Below the pieces are notes generated by a model. It was given only the letters and a program-made list of their open reading frames with translations. It was not told the origin of the DNA and did no database searches. Made by a program: the position numbers and the translations under genes. Of a stretch of DNA of 64,000 nucleotides, positions 55,049 to 62,573 are shown one piece after another. This DNA comes from an uncultured Bacteroidales bacterium (GTDB lineage: Bacteria; Bacteroidota; Bacteroidia; Bacteroidales; FEN-979): contig CAIWXI010000030.1 of assembly GCA_903916595.1 (NCBI GenBank), positions 62,001 to 126,000 on the forward strand. Reading direction: 5' to 3'. Every line of letters starts with the position of its first letter. Position 1 is the stretch's first letter.

Positions 55049-56098
55049 TTATCTTTTATTGTATTGGCTATCGTAATACTTCTGGTACTCTCCTGAAGTT
55101 ATATTCTTCATCCACTCCTCATTGGCCAGATACCATTCGACAGTCTTCTCGAGACCTTTCTCGAAAGTAGCTCCCGGTTTCCATTTTAATTCCTTTTGAA
55201 GCTTGGAAGAATCAATGGCATACCTCCGGTCATGTCCTGCACGGTCTTTTACAAAAGTGATCAGATGCTCAGAAGTTCCACTGGTCCGGTTAAGCTTCTT
55301 GTCCATAATCCTGCACAACAGCTTCAGCAAATCAATGTTCTTCCATTCATTATTCCCGCCGATATTATATGTCTCACCAATAGTTCCGGAATGAAAAATG
55401 CGGTCAATGGCTTCTGCATGATCCTCCACATATAACCAGTCCCGGATATTTTCGCCTTTACCATAAACAGGAATCAGCTTGTTGTTCCTGATGTTATTAA
55501 TCGCGAGAGGTATCAGCTTTTCAGGAAACTGAAATGGCCCGTAGTTATTGGAACAGTTTGAGATTACCATGGGCAGTTTATAAGTATGATAATAGGCCCT
55601 AACAAGGTGATCTGAACTTGCTTTTGATGCCGAATAGGGGCTCCTGGGGTCATACGCTGTAGATTCAACAAACAATCCGGTATCACCCAGTGAACCATAA
55701 ACTTCATCGGTGGAAATATGGTAAAACCGCTTACCTTCAGAAGGATCCCATATCTCGCGTGCTGCATTCAGCAAATTGACCGTTCCAATGATATTTGTAT
55801 AAATAAATTCAGTGGGGTTTGCGATAGACCTGTCGACATGCGACTCTGCTGCAAGATGAATCACCCCGTCGAAACGGTATTTCTGAAAAATCTTTTTTAC
55901 CAGCTCTCCGGCAACAATATCCGCCCTGATAAATTCGTAATTCGGTTCCTTCTCAACATCTTTGAGATTTGCAAGATTTCCTGCATAGGTTAGCTTGTCA
56001 AGGTTCACAATCTTGTACTGCGGGTAATTTCTCACAAAACGCCGTACAACATGAGAGCCTATAAATCCTGCGCCTCCAGTTATTAAAATCGTTTTCAT
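55049..56098 (-). CDS. rfbB: dTDP-glucose 4,6-dehydratase
   Basis: This 349-residue extended SDR enzyme makes dTDP-4-keto-6-deoxyglucose, the first committed step toward dTDP-rhamnose and related sugars. It has ILITGGAGFIGSHVVRRF, HLAAESHVDRSI, the active-site STDEVYGSL and the catalytic YxxxK in SPYSASKASSDH. rfbA, rfbC and rfbD are not in the window. It is 44 bases downstream of galE. Confidence 0.96.
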   Translation of the reverse strand: MKTILITGGAGFIGSHVVRRFVRNYPQYKIVNLDKLTYAGNLANLKDVEKEPNYEFIRADIVAGELVKKIFQKYRFDGVIHLAAESHVDRSIANPTEFIYTNIIGTVNLLNAAREIWDPSEGKRFYHISTDEVYGSLGDTGLFVESTAYDPRSPYSASKASSDHLVRAYYHTYKLPMVISNCSNNYGPFQFPEKLIPLAINNIRNNKLIPVYGKGENIRDWLYVEDHAEAIDRIFHSGTIGETYNIGGNNEWKNIDLLKLLCRIMDKKLNRTSGTSEHLITFVKDRAGHDRRYAIDSSKLQKELKWKPGATFEKGLEKTVEWYLANEEWMKNITSGEYQKYYDSQYNKR

Positions 56099-56141
56099 CG
56101 ATCCGGATATTTAGTTTTCAATTATCAAAAATAAACAAATA

Positions 56142-57170
56142 TTATTTCGGTGCCCACTCTTTTGCAAGCACCTTCTCCCATTTCCATGCAGAGAGAGTCA
56201 TTTCATCAAGGTTTTTTTCTGCTGTCCAGCCTAACTCTTTGTTCGCAAAGTCCGTATCGGCCCAAACCTGCTCTATGTCGCCGGCCCGGCGTCCCATAAT
56301 CTGGTAATTAAGCCTGACTCCTGTGGAGCGCTCAAATGAATCAATCACCTGCATCACCGAAAAACCATTTCCGGTGCCAAGATTGAACACTTCAACCTTT
56401 TGCTTCATCTTGCTGTTCAGCATCCTTTCAACAGCAATAACATGAGCCTTCGCAAGGTCGGTAACATGAAGATAATCCCTTATTGCAGTGCCGTCGGGAG
56501 TATCATAGTCGTTTCCCCAAACCCTCAGGAAAGGCCTTTTGCCAATAGCAGTCTGAGTAATATAAGGCATCAGACTATTGGGCTCTCCAAGCGGAAGCTC
56601 TCCGATAAGAGTGCTTTCATGAGCCCCGATCGGGTTAAAATACCGCAGCAGTATCGCTTGTATGTCTGTGACTTTACTTGTATCGTTCAGAATATCTTCC
56701 GATATCTGTTTTGTGTTGCCATATGGCGACCATGCTTTCTGAAGAGGAGCATCCTCTTTCACAGGCAGTATTGCAGGCTGACCATATACAGTGCAGGATG
56801 AAGAGAACACAATATTCCGGATTGTGTTCTCTTTCATTCCATGCAGTATGTTAATAAGTGAAACCAGATTATTATGGTAATATTTAAGAGGAAATTCAAC
56901 TGACTCCCCGACCGCCTTGAAAGCAGCAAAATGAATGATTCCACCGATGTCTGTATTATTCCTGAAAAATGCACCGGTCTTTTCAGTATCCGTAAGATTG
57001 AACTGCTCAAACAAAGGCTTCTTTCCTGTAATCTTTTCAATGTTTCCAAGGACTTCGATGGAAGAATTCGAGAGATCATCCACGATAATTACTTCATACC
57101 CCTTCGCCAGCAATTCAACCACGGTATGGCTTCCGATGTAGCCAGTGCCGCCTGTGACCAGTATTTTCAT
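56142..57170 (-). CDS. galE: UDP-glucose 4-epimerase
   Basis: This 342-residue SDR enzyme interconverts UDP-glucose and UDP-galactose. It carries KILVTGGTGYIGSHTVVEL, IIHFAAFKAVGESVE, the serine SSSCTVYG, and YxxxK in SPYGNTKQISE, with the family segment HNLVSLINIL. It may also act on N-acetylated sugars. It lies 70 bases downstream of the wlbA end, after a small hairpin-forming heptamer region. Confidence 0.96.
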   Translation of the reverse strand: MKILVTGGTGYIGSHTVVELLAKGYEVIIVDDLSNSSIEVLGNIEKITGKKPLFEQFNLTDTEKTGAFFRNNTDIGGIIHFAAFKAVGESVEFPLKYYHNNLVSLINILHGMKENTIRNIVFSSSCTVYGQPAILPVKEDAPLQKAWSPYGNTKQISEDILNDTSKVTDIQAILLRYFNPIGAHESTLIGELPLGEPNSLMPYITQTAIGKRPFLRVWGNDYDTPDGTAIRDYLHVTDLAKAHVIAVERMLNSKMKQKVEVFNLGTGNGFSVMQVIDSFERSTGVRLNYQIMGRRAGDIEQVWADTDFANKELGWTAEKNLDEMTLSAWKWEKVLAKEWAPK

Positions 57171-57214
57171 ACATTTTGAATCTAAGTAAATGTTCTTTTT
57201 AACTTTGGGGATTG

Positions 57215-57242
57215 GGGGTTAGTGTTTAATCCCTAACCCCTA
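57215..57242. repeat. Heptad-phased inverted repeat at the wlbA stop codon
   Basis: On the minus strand, starting with the wlbA TAG: TAGGGGT, TAGGGAT, TAAACAC, TAACCCC. GGGGTTAG (57215-57222) and CTAACCCC (57233-57240) are a perfect inverted repeat, so it can fold as a hairpin and may terminate the wlb transcript. Confidence 0.7.
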
Positions 57243-58229
57243 CTTCCCCTTGAGAAACGGATGATAATCCCCCTTCAATCCCAATGGTTTCTCATTCCTT
57301 ATCTGGAATGCAATCTTAATGCTTGCCCTGGCATCGGTCAGCCCATAGCCTTTTCCCGAAAGAATATCTTTGTAAGTATCCGTATGAAGGTCGGTAAAAC
57401 CTTCACTGAACTCTACTTCTTCCCCGTCGAGTGTAAGCAAACGGTACGTTCGCCTGCCTGTCTTCTTGATCTGCTCCGGAACATCATTATAATCAAGGCT
57501 AAGAAACCAGCGGATCCTGGCTTTTTCAAGCTCAAGGTATCCCCCTGCCTTATCCGCAGCCATCACATGAACTTTGTTTGATTTCACATCACCGAATATC
57601 CAGGTAAGCATATCAAAGAAATGTATACCGATGTTGGTCGCAATCCCTCCCGATTTGGAAATATCTCCCTTCCAGGAACGATAATACCAGTTACCCCTTG
57701 AAGTGATATATGACAAGTCAAGGTTATAAATTTTGTTTTTCGGGCCTTTCCGTATTCTCTCCCTGAGTGCGATAATGGCCGGATGCAGCCTGAGCTGCAG
57801 TACAGTATACACTTTTTTACCCGTCTCTTTCTCGATCTCCTTAAGAGCGTCAAGGTTCCATGGATTAAGCACGATCGGTTTCTCGCAGATGGCATTGGCA
57901 TCGTTCCTCAGAGCAAGCCTGATATGCGAATCGTGCATGTAATTCGGCGAGCAGATACTCACGAAATCAATCTTGTTATCCTCCAGCCGTTTCTTGGCAA
58001 TGGCCATCCTCCTCAGTTTATCAAGATGGCGGTCGAAACGCTCGGGTTCAATAAAAAAATCGGCTTCCGGGAAATAGCTGTCGATAACCCCAACCCCATC
58101 GTAAGGATCCAGAGCGCATACAAGTCTGTTGCCTGTTTCTTTAATCGCCTTCATATGCCTGGGAGCAATATACCCTGCAGCGCCTATCAATGCAAAATTC
58201 ACCGGCCTGTTCATCTCTGTCTTTTTCAT
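57240..58229 (-). CDS. wlbA: UDP-sugar C3-oxidising dehydrogenase, WlbA/WbpB type (Gfo/Idh/MocA)
   Basis: This 329-residue protein starts with the family motif [20 protein letters not shown]. It has the catalytic Lys in [15 protein letters not shown] and the WlbA-like segment [21 protein letters not shown]. WlbA/WbpB oxidises C3 of UDP-GlcNAcA before transamination. It overlaps wlbB by four bases (ATGA) and is the last of a three-gene operon with the matching acetyltransferase and aminotransferase. Confidence 0.9.
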   Translation of the reverse strand: MKKTEMNRPVNFALIGAAGYIAPRHMKAIKETGNRLVCALDPYDGVGVIDSYFPEADFFIEPERFDRHLDKLRRMAIAKKRLEDNKIDFVSICSPNYMHDSHIRLALRNDANAICEKPIVLNPWNLDALKEIEKETGKKVYTVLQLRLHPAIIALRERIRKGPKNKIYNLDLSYITSRGNWYYRSWKGDISKSGGIATNIGIHFFDMLTWIFGDVKSNKVHVMAADKAGGYLELEKARIRWFLSLDYNDVPEQIKKTGRRTYRLLTLDGEEVEFSEGFTDLHTDTYKDILSGKGYGLTDARASIKIAFQIRNEKPLGLKGDYHPFLKGK

Positions 58230-58807
58230 TTCCCTAAATTAATTACTTTTCCGTTGTTATACTGATATTTTTCATTGCTTTCGGGACAAACAGCAAATCC
58301 CTTTTCGTCAAACTCAAGCCGGTGGCCGTATTCACTTATCCAGCCAATCTGCCGACCCGGATTTCCCACGATCAGAGCATAGGGCGGAACATCTTTGGTA
58401 ATAACGGTTCCGGCTCCTATAAAGGCAAATTCACCAATCGTGTTGCCACAAACAATTGTGGCATTCGCTCCGATGGAAGCGCCATGTTTAACGAGAGTTT
58501 GCATATACTGGTCTCTTCTCAGGATATGGGAACGTGGATTGATAACATTCGTGAACACCATCGACGGACCCAGGAACACGTCATCCTCACAGATCACACC
58601 AGTATAAATAGACACATTGTTCTGCACCTTCACGTTACGGCCCAGGGTAACCTGGGGGGAAACAACCACGTTCTGGCCCAGGTTACAGTCTTCCCCTATA
58701 ACACAGTCTTTCATGATGTGCGTAAAATGCCATATTTTACTGCCTTTTCCTATCTTACAGCCTTCGTCAATGACAGCGCTGGAGTGAGCAAAATATTCTT
58801 TTTCCAT
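58226..58807 (-). CDS. wlbB: UDP-amino-sugar N-acetyltransferase, WlbB/WbpD type (left-handed beta-helix)
   Basis: The protein is 193 residues from ATG 58807. Its hexapeptide repeats ([50 protein letters not shown]) form a left-handed beta-helix acyltransferase. The segment [19 protein letters not shown] is characteristic of WlbB/WbpD. It acetylates the 3-amino group made by WlbC. Its start lies one base from the wlbC stop. Confidence 0.92.
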   Translation of the reverse strand: MEKEYFAHSSAVIDEGCKIGKGSKIWHFTHIMKDCVIGEDCNLGQNVVVSPQVTLGRNVKVQNNVSIYTGVICEDDVFLGPSMVFTNVINPRSHILRRDQYMQTLVKHGASIGANATIVCGNTIGEFAFIGAGTVITKDVPPYALIVGNPGRQIGWISEYGHRLEFDEKGFAVCPESNEKYQYNNGKVINLGK

Positions 58808-58808
58808 A

Positions 58809-59942
58809 CTATGCATTTACAAATTCAAGTACTGCTGCCGTGATGTGCTTCAGCTGCTCCTCATCCAGTTCCGTATGCATAGGCAATGAAACAACCGAAT
58901 CCGAAAGATGCTCGGTAACCGGAAAATCACCCGATTTGTACCTGGAATCCAGGTAAGCTTTCTGCAGATGCAATGGCACCGGATAATAGATCATGGCCGG
59001 AATATCCTTTGAATTCAGGTGAGCAATCAGTGCCGATCGGTCCAGATCTTTTGTGACCAGAGTATACTGATGAAAAACGTGGTTCGACCTGGAATACCTT
59101 GAAGGAATTTTAAGCTTTGGGTTGCCTGCAAACGCTGCATCATAGAAGTCTGCCGCGGCCCGGCGACTGGCAGCATACTTGTCGAGATACTGCAGTTTAA
59201 CTTTCAGTATAGCCGCCTGAATACTGTCGAGACGTGAATTCACACCCACGTAATCATGATAATAACGTACCGCCATTCCATGGTTTACCAAAACTCTCAG
59301 CTGTTTAGCCAGTTCGTCATCATTGGTAAAGATGGCTCCCCCGTCACCATAGCATCCAAGGTTCTTTGAAGGAAAAAATGAAGTACAGCCGATATGGCCG
59401 ATAGAACCGGCTTTCTTACTGCTTCCATCAGCGAAAAAATAATCGGCGCCGATGGCCTGGCAATTATCTTCGATCACAAACAGCTTGTGCTTCGATGCAA
59501 TGTCCATAATCTCTTCCATGGGAGCAGTCTGGCCAAACAGATGAACCGGCACGATTGCTTTTGTTCTTGGAGTGATGGCTCGTTCGATAGCCTTTGGATC
59601 TATGTTGAATGTATCGGGATCCACATCCACGAGAACAGGTGTCAGGCGAAGCAGAGCAATGACTTCCGCAGTGGCAATAAACGTAAAAGAAGTAGTGATG
59701 ACCTCATCGCCGGGTTGCAGACCCAGGGCCATCATGGCCACCTGCAATGCATCAGTTCCGTTAGCACATGCAATCACGTGCTTTATCCCGAGATACTTCT
59801 CCATGTCCTTCTGAAAGCCTGTCACAGCCGGCCCATTAATAAAAGCGCATGAATCAATGACCTCATGAATGGCATGATCAATCTCATCTTTCATGTTCAG
59901 GTACTGACCGCGTAAGTCAACCATTTGTATTTTCTTCATCAT
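58809..59942 (-). CDS. wlbC: PLP-dependent UDP-3-keto-sugar aminotransferase, WlbC/WbpE type (DegT/DnrJ)
   Basis: This 377-residue protein is a DegT/DnrJ/EryC1/StrS aminotransferase. It has the PLP Lys in [15 protein letters not shown], the cofactor-phosphate loop [10 protein letters not shown] and [10 protein letters not shown]. With WlbA and WlbB next to it, the predicted product is UDP-GlcNAc(3NAc)A. It is the first gene of this minus-strand operon; adjacent ATG codons at 59942 and 59939 are both possible starts. Confidence 0.93.
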   Translation of the reverse strand: MMKKIQMVDLRGQYLNMKDEIDHAIHEVIDSCAFINGPAVTGFQKDMEKYLGIKHVIACANGTDALQVAMMALGLQPGDEVITTSFTFIATAEVIALLRLTPVLVDVDPDTFNIDPKAIERAITPRTKAIVPVHLFGQTAPMEEIMDIASKHKLFVIEDNCQAIGADYFFADGSSKKAGSIGHIGCTSFFPSKNLGCYGDGGAIFTNDDELAKQLRVLVNHGMAVRYYHDYVGVNSRLDSIQAAILKVKLQYLDKYAASRRAAADFYDAAFAGNPKLKIPSRYSRSNHVFHQYTLVTKDLDRSALIAHLNSKDIPAMIYYPVPLHLQKAYLDSRYKSGDFPVTEHLSDSVVSLPMHTELDEEQLKHITAAVLEFVNA

Positions 59943-59964
59943 CAAATAATTTAGTTATTGGCTG

Positions 59965-59972
59965 CAAAAATA
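59965..59972 (-). promoter_or_regulatory. Candidate -7 element for the wlbCBA operon
   Basis: On the minus strand this reads TATTTTTG, matching TAnnTTTG, about 23 bases before wlbC. There is no TTG at the normal upstream spacing. Confidence 0.35.
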
Positions 59973-60057
59973 AGAATGTATAAGGAATTTAAATTCATCC
60001 TGGGAATTTTAATAACTTTACTATGAAAAACAGTAACACTATTATAACGCTGGAAAT

Positions 60058-60699
60058 ATGAAAAAATTTGCTGTAGTCCTTGCAGGATGCGGTGTTTTTG
60101 ACGGAGCCGAGATCACCGAGGCAGTCCTGACCATGCTGGCTATTGAAAAAGCCGGTGCAACGTATCATTGCTTCGCACCTGATATTTCTCAATACCATGT
60201 TATTGATCATGTGAAAGGGAAGCCTGCAGGAGAAACCCGGAACGTGCTCACCGAGTCGGCGAGAATTGCCAGGGGAGACATCAAACCTCTCAGCGACTTT
60301 AACGCCGCAGATTTCGATGCACTTATTTTTCCCGGCGGATTTGGCGCTGCCAAGAACCTATGCAGCTGGGCCTATGAAGGAGATAACGCCAGGGTAAACC
60401 CTGATGTTGAACGGGCTGTCAAAGCCATGCATGAAGCAGGAAAACCCATAGGAGCCATGTGTATTGCACCGGTGATCCTTGCAATCCTGTTCAGGGGGGC
60501 GAAACTCACCACCGGACAGGATCCTGCCTCAGCAGGGTTTATAGAAAAGAAAGGAAATATCAGCATAATAAGCGATCATGCCCAGGTTATTATCGACCCG
60601 GTGCACAAACTGTTCACAACCCCATGCTATATGCTGGATGCTAAAATGTCGCAAATTGAGGAGGGAACGCAAAATTTAGTGAAAGAAATGATAAAGTGA
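60058..60699 (+). CDS. elbB: ElbB-family glyoxalase/isoprenoid-linked DJ-1-like protein
   Basis: This 213-residue DJ-1/PfpI superfamily protein has the ElbB start VVLAGCGVFDGAEITEAVL, then ALIFPGGFGAAKNL and the nucleophile elbow Cys in IGAMCIAPVI. E. coli ElbB has glyoxalase III activity and raised lycopene yield when overproduced. Its stop codon begins a heptamer array. It converges on a GGGP synthase gene, also isoprenoid-related, but on the other strand. Confidence 0.94.
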   Translation: MKKFAVVLAGCGVFDGAEITEAVLTMLAIEKAGATYHCFAPDISQYHVIDHVKGKPAGETRNVLTESARIARGDIKPLSDFNAADFDALIFPGGFGAAKNLCSWAYEGDNARVNPDVERAVKAMHEAGKPIGAMCIAPVILAILFRGAKLTTGQDPASAGFIEKKGNISIISDHAQVIIDPVHKLFTTPCYMLDAKMSQIEEGTQNLVKEMIK

Positions 60700-60769
60700 T
60701 GCAGGATGCGAGATGCGAGATGACTGGGTGACTAGGTTACTGGGTGACTGGGTGACTGGGTGACTGGTT
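60697..60769. repeat. Heptamer then octamer arrays after elbB
   Basis: From the elbB TGA: GATGCAG, GATGCGA, GATGCGA (60698-60718), then six octamers of GACTGGGT type (60722-60769: GACTGGGT, GACTAGGT, TACTGGGT, GACTGGGT, GACTGGGT, GACTGGTT). GATGCAGGATGCG (60698-60710) is the exact reverse complement of CGCATCCTGCATC at 60807-60819 and 60856-60868. Confidence 0.93.
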
Positions 60770-60802
60770 ACAAGTATCCCGGTTACCGGCGCGAAGCGCA
60801 TT

Positions 60803-60879
60803 ATCCCGCATCCTGCATCCTGTATCCTGTATCCTGTATCCTGTATCTCTTATCCCGCATCCTGCATCCTGTATCCTGA
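60803..60879. repeat. Eleven-unit heptamer array running into the GGGP synthase gene
   Basis: Units ATCCCGC, ATCCTGC, ATCCTGT (x4), ATCTCTT, ATCCCGC, ATCCTGC, ATCCTGT, ATCCTGA. The series ATCCCGC-ATCCTGC-ATCCTGT occurs twice, so the array has a higher-order repeat. Its right part lies in the GGGP synthase gene and encodes the end GYRMQDAG and the stop. Confidence 0.93.
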
Positions 60880-61605
60880 CATCAGACTTCCGATATCTGA
60901 TATCAGCCCGGGATTCTTCTCAATCGCATTTCCGATCACGATCACGTCAGCTCCGGCTTTCAGGGCCGCGGAGGCTTTTTCAACAGTGGAAATCCCCCCG
61001 CCAACGATCAGGGGTACAGACGTTTGCTTTTTAACCTGCTGTATTATTTCAGCAGGTACCGGGTTTAAGGCTCCTGAACCTGCATCCATATAAATCACTT
61101 TCAGCCCAAGCATTTCACCTGCAAGAGCGGTGCAAACAGCAATATCGGGTTTGTCTGATGGGATGGGCAAAGTGTTGCTGATATAGGAAACTGATGTAGG
61201 CCTTCCGCTGTCGATCAGCATATAAGCCGTGGGAATGATCTCAAGTTTGCTGGCTTTCAGCAGGGCCGCGGATTCCACATGCCTGCCGATGAGCAGATCG
61301 GGATTCCTGCCTGAAATCAGCGAAAGCAGCAAAATGCCATGGGCATTCGGAAAAATCTGCAGGCTGCTCCCCGGAAAGAGAATCACCGGAATATCAGAAT
61401 TGTCGCGAAGCAACTGTATCTGAGCTACACCATCTCCATGCATCAAAAGGCTGCCACCGAAAAAGAAATAGTCCACCCCTGCCTGTGTGGCAAGCCCTGC
61501 AAGTCTTTTAAGAGAGGCCGGAGTAGATTTATCCGGGTCCACGAGGACTGCAAATTTCTTTTTGCCTCCTGAGGCTCCCTTTATCAGTTTATCCAAAAAT
61601 TTCAT
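60850..61605 (-). CDS. Geranylgeranylglyceryl/heptaprenylglyceryl phosphate synthase family protein
   Basis: This 251-residue TIM-barrel protein is of the archaeal-type GGGPS/PcrB family. It has FAVLVDPDKSTPASLKRL, DYFFFGGSLLM, VILFPGSSLQI, IPTAYMLIDSG, the glycerol-1-phosphate and prenyl-site segment VIYMDAGSGALNPV, and LIVGGGISTVEKA. The family joins a polyprenyl chain to glycerol-1-phosphate by an ether bond. Group II enzymes are known in some Bacteroidota. The last residues and stop are encoded by a heptamer array. It follows metF by eight bases. Confidence 0.93.
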   Translation of the reverse strand: MKFLDKLIKGASGGKKKFAVLVDPDKSTPASLKRLAGLATQAGVDYFFFGGSLLMHGDGVAQIQLLRDNSDIPVILFPGSSLQIFPNAHGILLLSLISGRNPDLLIGRHVESAALLKASKLEIIPTAYMLIDSGRPTSVSYISNTLPIPSDKPDIAVCTALAGEMLGLKVIYMDAGSGALNPVPAEIIQQVKKQTSVPLIVGGGISTVEKASAALKAGADVIVIGNAIEKNPGLISDIGSLMSGYRMQDAG

Positions 61606-61613
61606 AAGGCTGG

Positions 61614-62570
61614 CTAGAAGATCGCTTTTGCTATCTGGCGGATGTTTTCCGAAATCCCTACAGTGAAATAATGCAATACCGGGACCCCGTTATCGAGTAA
61701 CTCCTTCGACTGCTTGATCCCCCATTCAATCCCGACTTTGAAAACATCATCATTCGATTTGCATTTCTGAACCGCATGAGAAAGCTCTTCCGGGATATCG
61801 ATATAAAAAATCTGCGGAAGTGCATTCAGTTCACGCATGGTGCAGATAGGTTTAAGTCCCGGGATGATGGGAACACTGATTCCTTCTTTACGGCAGGCAT
61901 CAACAAAACTGAAATATTTTGCGTTGTCGAAAAACATCTGGGTAATAATGAACTCGGCGCCGGCATCAATTTTTTGTTTCAGATAATTCAGGTCTGTAGC
62001 CATGTTCGGGGCCTCAATATGTTTCTCGGGATAACCGGCGACACCGATACAGAAATTGGTTTTAAACGTATGCTGCATCTCATCGTCAAGAAACTTCCCG
62101 TGATTCATCTCATTAATCTGGCTCACCAGCTGATCGGCGTTAACGTGACCATTTCCCTCAGGCTGGAAAGACCTCATATTTTTCGGTGCATCACCTCTCA
62201 AAGCAAGGATATTATCGATGCCCAGGTAATGAAAATCAATGAGAGCGTACTCCGTTTCTTCCTTCGAAAACCCCCCGCATATAAGATGAGGCACGACTTC
62301 CACCGAAGTGTACTTGTTTTTTATTGCCGCCGAAATAGCCACCGTTCCAGGCCTTTTGCGTATCGTCTTTTTCTCCAGCAGTCCGCTTGGATGCTTCTTG
62401 TAAACAACTTCCTCCTGATGATACGTAACATTTATAAACGCAGGATTAAAATCCATCAGCGGATCAATGACCTTGTAAATACTCGAAATATTATTCCCCC
62501 TGAGCGGAGGAAGAAGTTCAAATGAGAATAAGGTTTTATCGGCCTGTTTGATAATGTCTATAACTCGCAT
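61614..62570 (-). CDS. metF: 5,10-methylenetetrahydrofolate reductase
   Basis: This 318-residue FAD enzyme makes 5-methyltetrahydrofolate for methionine synthase. It has SFELLPPLRG, FINVTYHQEE, HLICGGFSKEETEYALIDFHYLGIDNILALRGDAP, and AGAEFIITQMFFDN. It starts three bases after metH ends, so methyl donor and acceptor steps are made from one transcript. Confidence 0.96.
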   Translation of the reverse strand: MRVIDIIKQADKTLFSFELLPPLRGNNISSIYKVIDPLMDFNPAFINVTYHQEEVVYKKHPSGLLEKKTIRKRPGTVAISAAIKNKYTSVEVVPHLICGGFSKEETEYALIDFHYLGIDNILALRGDAPKNMRSFQPEGNGHVNADQLVSQINEMNHGKFLDDEMQHTFKTNFCIGVAGYPEKHIEAPNMATDLNYLKQKIDAGAEFIITQMFFDNAKYFSFVDACRKEGISVPIIPGLKPICTMRELNALPQIFYIDIPEELSHAVQKCKSNDDVFKVGIEWGIKQSKELLDNGVPVLHYFTVGISENIRQIAKAIF

Positions 62571-62573
62571 TCT

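Noticed and set aside
61776-62525. Plus-strand open frame of 249 codons inside metF
   Set aside because: It is antisense to metF, which has clear family motifs.
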